NCBI GenBank assembly: GCA_036365515.1 | Contig: CM070873.1 | Coordinates: 193,625,104 to 193,689,103, forward strand | DNA length: 64,000 bases | Origin: Torymus aiolomorphi | Taxonomy: Eukaryota > Arthropoda > Insecta > Hymenoptera > Torymidae | Direction: 5' to 3' | Shown here: positions 33,830 to 46,800 of the stretch, piece by piece | How the letters are laid out: each line of letters begins with the position of its first letter | Numbering within the stretch: the stretch's first letter is position 1 | The notes under the pieces: generated by a model | Seen by the model: the letters and a program-made list of their open reading frames with translations, nothing else | Databases searched by the model: none | Told to the model about the DNA's origin: nothing | Made by a program: the position numbers and the translations under genes

Positions 33830-34050
33830 TTTTCTTCCTTTTTATCTTCTTTATTCTCAATATCAAAAAATTCTTCTTCACTTTCACTCTTAGTTTCGTG
33901 AGGCTCTTCTTTTACGCTCATGCGTCTTCCTTTGTTCTCGCGCTTACCACGCGCTTAACTTGAAAGCACTATCCCTTTTGTGGAATTAAAGTGCGCGCGC
34001 GCGCGCGCGTTACTGCTCTCGAGAGAGACAGTACCGACACCGAAAACCAA

Positions 34051-34066
34051 CCACGCTCTGCTACCA
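34051..34066 (-). promoter_or_regulatory. Primer-binding site of the copia element
   Basis: On the minus strand TGGTAGCAGAGCGTGG follows the LTR directly. It closely resembles the initiator-methionine-type primer site (TGGTATCAGAGC) of many copia elements. Confidence 0.65.
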
Positions 34067-34328
34067 TATTAAATAAATCGAAGGGTTTGTTCAAATAAAC
34101 CACTATTAAACAGTAAACAATAATCACGTTTATTAACATACTCAGAATCTCCAGTACAGCTCTATCTCTCTCTCTTATTACAACCGTCCACGACGGAGGA
34201 CGAGAGCCCAGTGCTGCTCCCGCTCGTGCTCACCATACGCTTACTACTATACCTATGTGATGGCGCTGCGTACACACTTTCTAGTTCTCAGATATAAATG
34301 TACCTCATATCTTACCAAATTATTAACA
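34067..34328 (-). repeat. Copia 5' LTR (262 bp)
   Basis: On the element strand it starts TGTTAATAATTTGG and ends in AATA before the primer site; the edges TATTAA and TTAACA are roughly inverted. No second LTR is present in the window. Confidence 0.65.
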
Positions 34329-34790
34329 AACTAAGTATTTAGCTAGATTTAGAGATAAATAAATAAATCAAGGAGCGCGGGAGCGCCAGTGTTGGGAAAA
34401 CGATTGTGCAAAAGTGCCACAATCTATCGAACGACGGAAGCGCCCTGTGGCAAACGGCGGATAGGAGACCAAACTCTCTGCCACAGCAGCCGCCGCGATG
34501 GCGCGGCCGGGGCAAATTGAGACGGAGCACTCAGAGCCAGGGTTGGGTTTGAGACACAGACCAAAGTTTTCTACAGTAAAATACTGAAAATGGTATGTGA
34601 CGAGGTATTTTCGCCCCAAATGCCTCTTCCTCTCGTTGGACTCGCAGCGCACCGATTTGGACGGCCGAATGTTAACTGATTAACGGAGGGGAATATTCTT
34701 TATTTGTTCCCGGTTTTTGACAACTTGCGAGACCATGGGAGGCGACGACGATTGCGGAACGCTCCGTGGTGTAGAAGAAGGTAAGTGGAG
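34329..34790. other. Unidentified sequence between copia and GC island
   Basis: Mixed composition with no repeat boundary that I can define. Short overlapping frames on the minus strand have no recognisable domain. The phrase ATCAAGGAGCGCGGGAGCG at 34367 recurs with one change at 36688. Confidence 0.35.
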
Positions 34791-35300
34791 AAAGAGAGAG
34801 AGAGAAAGAGTGTGGAGAGGTAAAGTAGAGCATGAGGCGCGTTTGAGTTTCGCGCGCGCGTGAGCGGTGCAGCGGCTATGTACGAGAGGGCAGCACCCCG
34901 CGGGCGGCAGTGGTGTAGTCGCCATCAGGCCCCTCGTGCGGGGCTGATGCAACCCGCCGTTCTGCTGCGCGTGCGCGGAGGGAGGCTGCACGGCGCGAGC
35001 GGAAAAAATCGGCAGTGCCGAGCAGCGGAGAACGTGTGCGCGTGCGAAAGAAGTGGGTGTCGAACGAGCCAGTGTGGAGTGCGCGCAAGAAAAAGAAATA
35101 GGAAGAGGGAAGAAGAAAAGCGCGGAAGTGTGGAGGAAAAGGGAGAGTGGTGCGAGAGAGGACGACAGGAAGACGACGACGAGAGCGTGGGTGACGGCGA
35201 CGACGAGCAGCGGGGGCGAAGAGAGAGAGAGAGAGAGTTAGTGCGAGAGGACGAGGGAGCCGCGGCCAGTGGAGAGAGGGAGAGAGAGTATCTGCACGGA
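34790..35300. promoter_or_regulatory. CpG- and GAGA-rich island, possible host promoter or 5' exon
   Basis: The plus strand is purine-rich with many GAGAGAG runs (34792-34815, 35217-35240, 35272-35288) and many CG dinucleotides. This contrasts with the AT-rich surroundings and no transposon feature is visible. Such composition is common at insect promoters and 5' untranslated exons. Long frames are present on both strands, but their low-complexity E/R/K composition follows from the base bias. A promoter is inference. Confidence 0.3.
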
Positions 35301-35890
35301 AAAAAATTAAGGACTGGAAAAGCACTTATGATACAAGACTGCTTTGTTAAATAAGAATTAGTGACACGACAGCTCTGAATTTTAAGCGCGTAAAGCTTGT
35401 TGTCAAAAGTGCCGAAAAAGATAGAAGACCATCGCTGTTTTAGCACTCGCTCCGAACAGAACAAGCTCGTTGTGTTTAATGGCGGATGGGATATTTCGAG
35501 AGAGCGCGTCCAGCTCGAAACAAGTACCGACAGAGTTTGTCACCGCGGCGAGGTATACGAGCTCAGCGTACTAGTCGAATAGACTCGCGGGGCTGGCCGG
35601 GAGAGCACAGGGCATTTCGAGCGACATGCCGTCGGGCGGCAGAGCGCGCTCAGCACGAGACGAGTAGGGGAGAGCGCTCCCCACTCCAACTAATCCAGGA
35701 GCCTACCGAAAAGTGGCCGCTCGCCACTTGCGACTATTTGGAAGACCTCGCGGCGCTCGGAGCCCCATACGATCGTCTAGCCGAGCGCGTTCAGTACGGT
35801 AAGAGTGGCGACAGCCCTCCGCACTATAGCTACCTTTGTCAGCTCGATCAACTTGTGCATTTGTCTACCGCGGCAGACATCGTTTATTAA
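35301..35890 (+). other. Possible small ORF, unknown (35486-35890)
   Basis: A 134-codon frame runs from an ATG at 35486 to 35890. Its second half (from about residue 68) has balanced composition and could be real coding, while the first half is arginine-rich. I recognise no family. An 18-base phrase (TCGTTTATTAAATCGGTT) is duplicated at 35880 and 35910, across the stop codon. Confidence 0.2.
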
Positions 35891-37380
35891 ATCGGTTACG
35901 CAGAGAAGAAATTCGTTTATTAAATCGGTTTAATTTATTATATTTATTGCTTTTACATTTATGAATATGTTAGGTAATAAACAAAAACAAATTTTTCAAA
36001 AAATGCTTTTATTGGACAAATAAGTCAAAATTATAATTTTTGAAAAACCTTATTACAAATATATTGAAATGAAAGAAAAACAATTTATCTTGATTGATTT
36101 ATATTTTCAATATTTTCAATAATAATGCATAACTACTATATTTCTTCAATTCATTTCAAAATGCAGCGCAATCATTACACTCACATTTTGTTATCTTTCT
36201 TATAAAATAAAATTAGGAAGTAGTTTTTCTATTACTGATCTAGGGAATATGCAAATAATGTTCGAAAAAGGGTTTCATCGTGCTATTAATTAGACAGTTT
36301 TACTATCTATTTTGTAACTTATTAGCCTTTTAATATAAATAAATTTCTACTTGGATAATGTGGCTTCAGCTATACCTGTATTAAATTGAATAAACAAGGT
36401 ATCAATTCAGAAATCTTATTTCCGTGATTCTAGTAATCAATTATAATAGTTTATTGTTGATCGCTGCATAATATCCACTTACAAAATTGTATACGTTTCT
36501 ATTACAATCTATGTAATTCCCACAAATACACAATTTTTTTGCGAAAATTTAAAATTGATTTCAAATCCTCGCTAAAGAGCACGCCCAGCGCGCTTGAACT
36601 GGCTAATCTATTTAAACATATGAACAGCATCGCATTCTCTTATCCCCATCGACAGATTCAGATATTTCTTTAAAATAAGTGTTTAAACTTATCAAGGAAC
36701 GCGGGAGCGTTCCGAAGGCAAGTATCTGTCCAATGTAGAAAAGCCTAAGGGTCGACCGCGCTACATATACTTTGAAATGGGTGCCCGAGAAATTGAAAGA
36801 TTTTATACAATTTTCAAGACTTTTATATTAACTAAAAAAAATAACAACATGTGTATTATTGTTATACTATGTTGCACAAAAAGTTTCATCTAAAAATATG
36901 TTCTCATATTAAAGATATTAAAAGTGAAAAATTTTATGTCTGTTCCGATCTTTCTAAAATTCTTCATGTTTTCCATAAAATTCCACTTCCGGTATACGTT
37001 TTCTTCCCACTTCCGGTTATATATATATATATATATAATCCGTATACTTTATCGTCTGGTCTATCAACCTAACCTTTTTTTATATATATATAAAAAAAAA
37101 CCAAGAGAGAGAGAGAGATTTAGTACATATACACACCCGTATCTGGTCGACGCCTAACCTTACATATAACATGCCAGTATTTTTATATACAAATGTTATC
37201 ATTTAGTGAGTTAGTTAATAATAATATATTTCAAAGATCTCAAGAAATCAACTAATTATGAGAAGAATTATATGTATCAATCAACGGGGAAAATAACTTT
37301 TATTAGTTAGATAAGTACTTATTATATATATACATACAGATACAATATATACAGATTATTTCATTTTGAATGAATTGGAA
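35891..37380. other. AT-rich intergenic stretch
   Basis: I see no gene or clear mobile element. TA tracts lie at about 37019-37036 and 37081-37092. Confidence 0.4.
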
Positions 37381-37386
37381 TGGATT

Positions 37387-37975
37387 TGATTGGAAAAATA
37401 TAACCTATATAAGCAGCTGTGAATATCAATGGGCAATAGCAATATGTTATAATCAGATAAGTAGCAAACTTTTATTATAAAGTTATAAATCAATAAAGTT
37501 TATAATAAGTATTGTTACTTTGTGAAATCTTGTTTTTATTTTTACAGAGTTTATCAGAAAATGTAAGGATTATTACCAAGTAAATCGATCACTGTTAAAA
37601 AATAGTTTTCAAGAAAGAAGAGTTCATTAATTATTATTAATTATTCAAGTTCATCGAAAAAGTAGAGTAGGCTAACCGAATCTTCTGTATGTCCATGAGT
37701 CTCAAGAAATTTTTAAATCTTCAAGTGGATTGGAAAATAACCTATGTAAGCAGCTGTGAATATCAATGGGCAATAGCAATATATTATAATCAGATAAGTA
37801 GCAAACTTTTATTATCAAGTTATAAATCAATAAAGTTTATAATAAGTATTATTACTTTGTGAAATCTTGTTTTTATTTTTACACAGTATATCAGAAAATA
37901 TAAGGATATTACCAATAGATAACTGTTAAAAAATATTTTTTAACAAAAAGAAGAATTCATTAATTATTATCTTAC
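37387..37975. repeat. Direct duplication of about 250 bp
   Basis: The block starting near 37387 (AGCAGCTGTGAATATCAATG, then TTATAATCAGATAAGTAGCA) recurs starting near 37725, offset by about 338 bp. Both copies end with a polypyrimidine-like TTTTTATTTTTACA(C)AG. The copies differ by scattered changes. Confidence 0.75.
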
Positions 37976-38037
37976 AGATATTATACCAGAAGATTTTTTC
38001 GACTCATTTTGGAAATATGGAGATATATGTAATATAG

Positions 38038-38490
38038 CCAATAATGTTGAGTTCTAATTGTGTACTGTCTGAAAAATCTAATTTTGAATTAGCAAAAATG
38101 AACGAGTGCCCTCATGACCCTGGTGGTTATTTTATTATTAATAGACAAGAAAAAGTTATTTTAATACAAGAACAGACGCTTAAGAATAGAATAATTGATA
38201 TTAAAGAAGATAGTAAGAATATAGTACTACTCAAGAAAGAAAAACCAAACCAATATTATTATGGAAGAGCAGGCAAATATTATTTACGACACAATATTTT
38301 TCAAGATGTATCTATATATTCTTAACATGAAAATTTTTTATATGAGATATAATTTTAGAAGAATGTTAAAAATTTGTCTTCATATTTGACAGGGCAAATA
38401 GAGTACGTGGATGTCAATGAAGAAAATGACAGTTTCATTGCTTTCAATGAATCACACATAAAACAAACAACAACTAAGATGTTTATTTAG
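38038..38490 (+). pseudogene. RNA polymerase III second-largest subunit (RPC2) fragments
   Basis: Two pieces on the plus strand. The piece 38038-38325 encodes an RPC2-type stretch: SSNCVL, FELAKMNECP, DPGGYFII and EKVILIQEQ followed by KNRII, then a decayed end and stop. In intact RPC2 this lies in the N-terminal third and helps build the polymerase core. The piece 38393-38490 follows a splice-acceptor-like TTTGACAG and encodes EYVDVNEENDSFIAFNES, which belongs several hundred residues further on, then a stop. A donor-like GTAAGT lies near 38534. The order is right, but most of the gene between the two is missing. I read it as a broken duplicate; the functional gene must be elsewhere. Confidence 0.65.
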
Positions 38491-38561
38491 ACAGTATTGG
38501 ACTCAAAGTACGAAAGAAGTATTATGTTTTGAAGTAAGTTTTTCAAAATAAATAAAATAAA

Positions 38562-38726
38562 ATACCAATATGATGTATTGCATGAAGTGCATATATAATC
38601 AAATTTTATTGATAACAAATAACATAGTGATTAAAAAATGGCATGTAATCAGGGTTTTGTGTTAAATAAAATAAAATACCGGTATGATGTGTTGCATGAA
38701 GTGCACATATAATCAAATGTTATATA
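38562..38726. repeat. 114-bp tandem repeat interrupted by E1
   Basis: A unit starting ATACC occurs at 38562 and 38676 and contains TTGCATGAAGTGCA, AATCAAA and AACAAATAACATAGTGATTA. The second unit is cut at 38726 by E1 and resumes at 61162, where a third start (ATACCGGTA) follows at 61230. Confidence 0.85.
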
Positions 38727-40034
38727 CACTGAAAAAAAGATTTGTTGTTTCAACTAAATATTTAGTCAAATATTTAGTAAAGTTATCTTTAGTTAAATCA
38801 ACTAAATATTTCTCTGAAACAACTACATAAAGAGTAAAATCAACTAAATTATTTAGTTAAAATAATAATTAGTAAATTTAATTAAACATTTAGTTACTTC
38901 AAATATGGTTGATTCAATTAAAAGGTTTCATTGAAAGAACTAAATTGGTTTTCTTGAAACAAGAAAATAACTTCAAATAAATGTTTATTGTTTTTAGCAA
39001 AATCAATTGGTAGAGTTAACGAAATATTTACTTAAATCAAATAACTGAAATATTGATGAACCCAATCTCTAAAAACAATTAAATGTTTGTTTGAAACAAC
39101 TACATATTTGGTTGATTTAAACAATTAAAAACAAGGAAATATCTCCAACGCATTAACTAAACCATTCATTCCTTTAACAAATATTTTGTTAACTCAACTA
39201 TTTATTTAGTAACTTCGACAGCATGATTTTGTTCAACTAGCTAAAGGATTTATTAAAGAATCAAATCCTAATTTACAAAATCTTTACTTGTTACTACTAA
39301 CTATTTCATAGATTCAAATAAATAAATTAGTTGAAGTGCCAATATCTGTATATCCAAATATGTTGTCATTCTTACTAAATACTTACTTGTTTTGAAGAAA
39401 CCTTTTATTTAACCGACAAGATATTTAGTAACTGCAACTAACAGGTTTTGCAATATGAACAAAAGTGATTCGATAATTTTCTTCTCTCGTCAATCAAACG
39501 TTTCCTTGATTTGACTAAATATTTCTTAGAAGATACTAAATATTAATTAGATTTAACTAAATGTTTAGTTAAATAAGCACTATGACAATAAAAAAGTATG
39601 TAGTTAATTTGACTACATATTTCTTGGTTTCAAATAAATATTTTGTTAAAAGGACAAACTGCGTACTTCAATCTACAAAACTATTTCCTTACCCCAACCA
39701 AAATTTAGTTAAAAACTTTCTCTTACTCTTATTAAGTTACAATTAGTTGACTTGAATAAATGTTTGTTCGGTCTGACTAAAAAATTAGTTAAAATGCCAG
39801 TGTCTTTGTATCCAAATACGTTGTCATTCTTACTAAATACTTAGTTGTTTTAAACAAACATTTTATTAAACCGACAAGATATTTAGTAACTGCAACTAAC
39901 AGGTTTTGCAATCTGAACAAAAATGATTCGTCAATTTTCTTCCCTCGTCTATCAAACGTTACCTTGATTTGACTAAATATTTCTTAGACGACAATAAATA
40001 TTAATTAGATTTAACTAAATGTTTAGTTAAACAA

Positions 40035-41174
40035 CCCTGGCGGAAGTAAAAACTGCACATATCTGCACATCTCTGTACATCTCTGCACATTTTTGCACAT
40101 TTTTACACATTTTTGAACATTTTGTCCACTTATTAGACTTTTGTAAAGAAATGTGCAAAAATGTGCAGAAATGTGCAGAAGTGTGCGGTTATGTGCGGAA
40201 ATGTACAGAAATGTACAGAAATGTACTCTAATATGTACAAATGAATGTTTATTTATCATACTAAACGAAACAAGAATTTCATTTTCTTCAATTCAAAAAA
40301 CATTTTCTTAAAGTAAGAAAATATTTACAGAACGAAAATTTGAAAAATATAAACTTCATTTTGATAGCACTCTAGAATAAAGCTAATACCAAAGAAGAAA
40401 ATTTAGAGAATATATTTTCAGTACTGGTCTGATTTCCACTTTACCGGTACTAAATTTTTTAAGTAAATCGAATTTAATTAATTAATGTCTCATCATTAAG
40501 TTATTCATTTTCTTAAAATATTGTGTAAATATAAAAAATTATTAAAAATCATTAATATATTAGATGAATAATCAAAATGTAATATCAATTAAATAAATAC
40601 GGATAATGCACCTTATGTAGATGAAAATGTTCTACTTATTACCAAATTCTTTAATCCGAGCGATAGCGTAACGGTTTGCGTGCGTGTGTAGTAACCCAAG
40701 GGTCGTGGGTTCGATTCTCGGTCAGAGAGAAAATTTTATGTAAGGTTTTTCCTGCGATAATTAAAATGCAATTTAATTGATAATAAACAATTTCTAATGA
40801 ACATGCGAAATATTTATACTAATGATTAACAAAGTTTTTATACATTTATGAAGCTCGTTAATTTTTCATCTGATAATTATATTGAATTGTACCTATATCA
40901 TTGTATATTTTTGCACATTTCTGCACATTTTCGTACATTTCTGTACATTTCTACACGTTTCTGCACATTTCTGCACATTTCTGCACATTTTTGCATATTT
41001 TTGTACAAAAGTCTAATAAGTGGACAAAATGTGCAAAAATGTGCAGAAATGTGCAGAAATGTGCAGAAATGTGCAGAAATGTACAGAAATTTACAAAAAT
41101 GTGCAGAAATCTACATAATTGTACATATATGTGCAAATATGTGCAGATATGTGCAGTTTTTACTTCCGCCAGGG
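40035..41174. mobile_element. E2: 1.14-kb TIR element with tRNA-like core
   Basis: It has perfect TIRs of at least 26 bp, starting CCCTGGCGGAAGTAAAAACT. The target duplication is AA, confirmed by other units of the 458-bp array that read AAACAAGCAC uninterrupted. Each end is built of repeated CTGCACATTT / AAATGTGCAG words and folds on a TCTAATAAGTGGA or TCCACTTATTAGA centre. A tRNA-like cassette lies at 40656-40727. It has no coding capacity; long open frames here are by-products of the repeat. Confidence 0.85.
40656..40727 (+). ncRNA. tRNA-like pol III cassette in E2
   Basis: The A box is TAGCGTAACGG at 40664-40674 and the B box GGTTCGATTC at 40708-40717, 33 bases apart as in tRNA genes. 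The outer CCGAG can pair with CTCGG. The arm pairings are imperfect, so a working tRNA is unlikely, but the promoter boxes look usable. Confidence 0.55.
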
Positions 41175-42662
41175 AAGCACTATGAAAATATAAAAGAATG
41201 TAGTTAATTTGACTACATATTTCTTGGTTTCAAATAAATCTTTTGTTAAAAGGAGTAATTGCGTGCTTCTATCTACAAAACTATTTCCTCACTCCAACAA
41301 AATATTGGTTAAAAAATTTGTCTTGCGATTACTAAGTTACAATTAGTCAACTTAAATAAATGTTTGTTCCCACACAGCATGTATTAATTCTGAAAGGATT
41401 CTGAAAGAATGCATGAAATAATTTTATTCTTTCAGAAATCATTCAGTGAAAGGATTCTGTAATAATGCTATGTCCGGGGTATTTTCCTTTCAGAATTAAT
41501 TCAATGGAATAATTCAAAAATAATTTATAATATCATTGCAAAATTTATTCAATAGAAGATTTCTGAAAGGATTCATGGATTATTACCAAAAGGTTACTAA
41601 AAGATATTTCAAAATTATTTCCTGAAATAATTCTGAAAGGAAAATACCCCGGACATAGCATCATTACAGAATCCTTTCACTGAATGATTTCTGAAAGAAT
41701 CTTTCAGAATCCTTTCAGAATTAATATCACATATTATTGCAGAATCCTTTCAATGAAAGATGTCTGAAAGGATTCAGGAATTAATTTTGTGAATTAATTC
41801 GAAAATATTATGAAAATATTACTAACAAGAAATTTGGAAGACGGATAAATCCCGTATTATTACAGAATCCTTCCAATGAAAGATGTCTCAAAGGATTCAG
41901 GAATTAATTTGTGAATTAATTCCTGAATCCTTTCAGACATCTTTCATTGAAAGGATTCTGTAATAATACGTGATTTATACTGTTCGAAATTTCTTTTTAG
42001 TAATATTTCCATAATATTTTCGAATTAATTCACAAAATTAATTCCTGAATCCTTTCAGACATCTTTCATTGGAAGGATTCTGCAATAATACGTTATTTAT
42101 AGACTTTGAAATTTCTTTTTAGTAATATTTCCATAATATTTTCGAATTAATTCACAAAATTAATTCCTGAATCCTTTCAATGAAAGATGTATGAAAGGAT
42201 TCAGGAATTAATATTGTGAATTAATTAGAAAATATTATGGAAATATTACTAACAAGAAATTTGAAGAGGATAAATCCCGTATTATTACAGAATCCTTCCA
42301 ATGAAGGATGTCTGAAAGGATTCAGGAATTAATTTTGTGAATTAATTCGAAAATATAATGGAAATATTACTAACAAAAAATTTCGAAGGTTATAAAATCA
42401 TGTATTATTGCAGAATACTTTCAATGAAAGATTTTTGGAAGGATTCAGGAATAAATATTGTGAATTAATTAGAAAATATTTAGTAAATATTACTAACAAT
42501 AAATTTCGAAGGGTATATATAATCCCGTATTTGAAGGTACATTTTTATAATTTAGAATATTATTTTAATAATATTCTAACTATTTTTACATATATTTACA
42601 TTGTTAATAATTTTACACTATTTTATCGCAGAAAAAAAAGCAGAAAAATTTTTTACATGATG

Positions 42663-42728
42663 GAGATTCGAACCCGGGTCGCTTGGGTACTACGCAAATA
42701 CGCTATCCATTACGCTATCGCTCGCTTG
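42663..42728 (-). ncRNA. tRNA-like pol III cassette in E3
   Basis: On the minus strand the A box is TAGCGTAATGG (42707-42717) and the B box GGTTCGAATC (42664-42673). The first bases, CGAGCGATAGCGTAA, are almost the same as in the E2 cassette, so the two are related. The stems are imperfect. Confidence 0.55.
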
Positions 42729-43888
42729 TTAGATCATTTCATTTTTTCATTATATACTGCAATATGAGTGATACGATACATTAGAAAATTTATTCTTAAT
42801 ATTACTTTATTTTTTAATATTAACTTTGATCAATTAATTCATAGTTATTTAATACTTTTAGTTTATTAAATATTGTATTAAGTCGATGTGAAATGTGTGT
42901 GTATAAAGGAGCTCTTCCTTACCGACGTTATGAGTTTTTACATTTTTTTGATCTTAGATTCAACTTTTGATGAATGAAGCTCTTCACTGCACTCCGTAAT
43001 TGCATAAATAATACACCTATAAATTTTTCAGAAATTCTGTTCATTATTTTTCATAAAAAACTGGTAGAAAATTTTTCAACCCGTTTCCTGTAAAATCTAT
43101 AACGAGCAATAACTTGAAAATTTACACATAGTGTATTTTTGTCATTACGAAGGGCAATAAAGAGCTCTTTTCCCGAAATTCGATAAAAATAAAAACATGA
43201 TAATTGCATATAATGCAGAGATGAATAGAATGAGCTCTACCTTACCGACGTTATTATTATTTGTAGTGTTTTCAATTTAGAATCAACTTTTAGAGTCAAA
43301 GGCTCTTTACTCTTGGCAGACGTATAAATAATATTTCTGTCGATTTTGAGGGGACTTCTAAACATTGTCATACTGAAAGAATACTATTATGAATAATAAT
43401 AAAAAATATTGCTTATTTTAAGTACCTATATTATTCATCTTTAAATGTTTTTTTTTTTTTATTTTAAGTTTTTATATTCTTACATTAACTTTTCAAATTA
43501 ATATTTTTCGCAATTAGTAAATGTTTCAATCTATCTTAGTTCACAAAAACGAAAAATTATATACCCCCACACATTTTAATACGTTCTTTAATAGGATCAT
43601 ACGAATGTAGAAAACAATGGACGACTAAATCCGATCATTATCCAATCATTTCATTTTTTTCATTATATAGTGCAAAATGACTGACAAAATAAATTAGAAT
43701 ATTTATTTCTAATATTTCTTTATTTTTTAATATTAACTTTGTTTAATTAGTATATACTTATTTAGTAAGTTTTGTTTATTAAATATTGTATTAATTAGGA
43801 CTTATTTGATTGAAACAAATTCGAATTAAAAACAAAATAAATACATTATACGATGCCTCTTATATACGGACGCTGCCCTTTTCGTGTT

Positions 43889-46800
43889 GAATACTTGCAA
43901 TAATTTCTGAACTATTTTATGTTTTCTTTCAAAAAATCTTTTCAAGGTTCTTTCAGGAAGAATTCTTGTAAATATCTTTTTTGCTATTGTGTTTTAAAAA
44001 ATTTTATTGCAACAATCTTTTTCAAACGAATTCTAAATTATTTCTTGTATTAATTCACGTGAGTTTCAAGCAACATTTCATGAAATAATTCATGAAATTA
44101 TTTTCAATAGATATTGAATTATCTTTGTGAATGATTAATTTTTATCATTCTGAAATTATTTCTGAATTATTTCGTGATATAATTCTTGACATGATTGCTG
44201 AATTGTTATGTTTTCTTTAAAAAATCTATTAATTCACACGAGTTTCCCGGAAGATTTCATGAAATAATTCATGTAAGATTTTTGAATAGATATTGAATTA
44301 TTTTTGTGAATGATTAATTTGTATCTTTCTGAAATTATTTCTGAATTATTGCATGAAAGAATACTTGCAATAATTTCGAAATTATTTTATGTATTCTTTC
44401 AAAAAATCTTTTCAAAGTCCTTTCAGAATTAATTCGTGTAATTATTTTTTTTGCTATTTTGTTTTAAAAAATTTTATTTTAAAAATCTTTTTCAAAAGAA
44501 TTCAAAATTATTTCTTGTATTAATTCACACAAGTTTCCCAGAAGATTTCATCAAATAATTCATGTAAGATTTTTGAATAGATACTGAATTATTTTTGTGA
44601 ATGATTAATTTGTATCTTTCTAAAATTATTTCTGAATTATTGCATGAAAGAATACTTGCAATAATTTCGAAATTATTTTATGTATTCTTTCAAAAAATCT
44701 TTTCAAAGTCCTTTCAGAATTAATTCGTGTAATTATTTTTTTTTGCTATTTTGTTTTAAAAAATTTTATTCTAAAAATCTTTTTCAAAAGAATTCAAAAT
44801 TATTTCTTGTATTAATTCACACGAGTTTCCCAGAAGATTTCATGAAATAATTCATGTAAGATTTTTGAATAGATACTGAATTATTTTTGTGAATGATTAA
44901 TTTGTATCTTTCTGAAATTATTTCTGAATTATTGCATGAAAGAATACTTGCAATAATTTCGAAATTATTTTATGTATTCTTTCAAAAAATCTTTTCAAAG
45001 TCCTTTCAGAATTAATTCGTGTAATTATTTTTTTTGCTATTTTGTTTTAAAAAATTTTATTCTAAAAATCTTTTTAAAGTCCTTTCAGAATTAATTCGTG
45101 TAATTATTTTTTTTGCTATTTTGTTTTAAAAAATTTTATTCTAAAAATCTTTTTCAAAAGAATTCAAAATTATTTCTTGTATTAATTCACACGAGTTTCC
45201 CAGAAGATTTCATGAAATAATTCATGTAAGATTTTTGAATAGATATTGAATTATTTTTGTGAATGATTAATTTGTATCTTTCTGAAATTATTTCTGAATT
45301 ATTGCATGAAAGAATACTTGCAATAATTTCGAAATTATTTTATGTATTCTTTCAAAAAATCTTTTCAAGGTTCTTTCAGGAAGAATTCTTGTAAATATCT
45401 TTTTTGCTATTGTGTTTTAAAAAATTTTATTGCAACAATCTTTTTCAAACGAATTCTAAATTATTTCTTGTATTAATTCACGTGAGTTTCCCGCAACATT
45501 TCATGAAATAATTCATGAAATTATTTTCAATAGATATTGAATTATCTTTGTGAATGATTAATTTTTATCATTCTGAAATTATTTCTGAATTATTTCGTGA
45601 TATAATTCTTGACATGATTGCTGAATTGTTATGTTTTCTTTAAAAAAATCTATTAATTCACACGAGTTTCCCGGAAGATTTCATGAAATAATTCATGTAA
45701 GATTTTTGAATAGATATTGAATTATTTTTGTGAATGATTAATTTGTATCTTTCTGAAATTATTTCTGAATTATTGCATGAAAGAATACTTGCAATAATTT
45801 CGAAATTATTTTATGTATTCTTTCAAAAATCTTTTCAAAGTCCTTTCAGAATTAATTCGTGTAATTATTTTTTTTGCTATTTTGTTTTAAAAAATTTTAT
45901 TTTAAAAATCTTTTTCAAAAGAATTCAAAATTATTTCTTGTATTAATTCACACAAGTTTCCCAGAAGATTTCATCAAATAATTCATGTAAGATTTTTGAA
46001 TAGATACTGAATTATTTTTGTGAATGATTAATTTGTATCTTTCTAAAATTATTTCTGAATTATTGCATGAAAGAATACTTGCAATAATTTCGAAATTATT
46101 TTATGTATTCTTTCAAAAAATCTTTTCAAAGTCCTTTCAGAATTAATTCGTGTAATTATTTTTTTGCTATTTTGTTTTAAAAAATTTTATTCTAAAAATC
46201 TTTTTCAAAAGAATTCAAAATTATTTCTTGTATTAATTCACACGAGTTTCCCAGAAGATTTCATGAAATAATTCATGTAAGATTTTTGAATAGATACTGA
46301 ATTATTTTTGTGAATGATTAATTTGTATCTTTCTGAAATTATTTCTGAATTATTGCATGAAAGAATACTTGCAATAATTTCGAAATTATTTTATGTATTC
46401 TTTCAAAAAATCTTTTCAAAGTCCTTTCAGAATTAATTCGTGTAATTATTTTTTTTGCTATTTTGTTTTAAAAAATTTTATTCTAAAAATCTTTTTAAAG
46501 TCCTTTCAGAATTAATTCGTGTAATTATTTTTTTTGCTATTTTGTTTTAAAAAATTTTATTCTAAAAATCTTTTTCAAAAGAATTCAAAATTATTTCTTG
46601 TATTAATTCACACGAGTTTCCCAGAAGATTTCATGAAATAATTCATGTAAGATTTTTGAATAGATATTGAATTATTTTTGTGAATGATTAATTTGTATCT
46701 TTCTGAAATTATTTCTGAATTATTGCATGAAAGAATACTTGCAATAATTTCGAAATTATTTTATGTATTCTTTCAAAAAATCTTTTCAAAGTCCTTTCAG

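Larger units (their letters stand above)
30960..34328 (-). mobile_element. Copia retrotransposon, 5' part, decayed
   Basis: On the minus strand: LTR (34067-34328), primer site, short leader with a GCGC dinucleotide run (33993-34009), gag-protease-integrase and RT remnants. The 3' half and 3' LTR are missing. Confidence 0.85.

Noticed and set aside
34860..35354. 164-codon ORF in the GAGA-rich island
   Set aside because: Its E/R/K/G composition comes from purine-rich DNA, long frames occur on both strands, and there is no recognisable domain.
40656..40727. Functional tRNA gene
   Set aside because: The promoter boxes are good, but the T-arm and anticodon stem do not pair properly. The same holds for the other four cassettes.
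40848..41207. 119-codon ORF rich in His/Phe/Cys
   Set aside because: It is produced by the repeated TGCACATTT words of E2. Similar frames appear on both strands.
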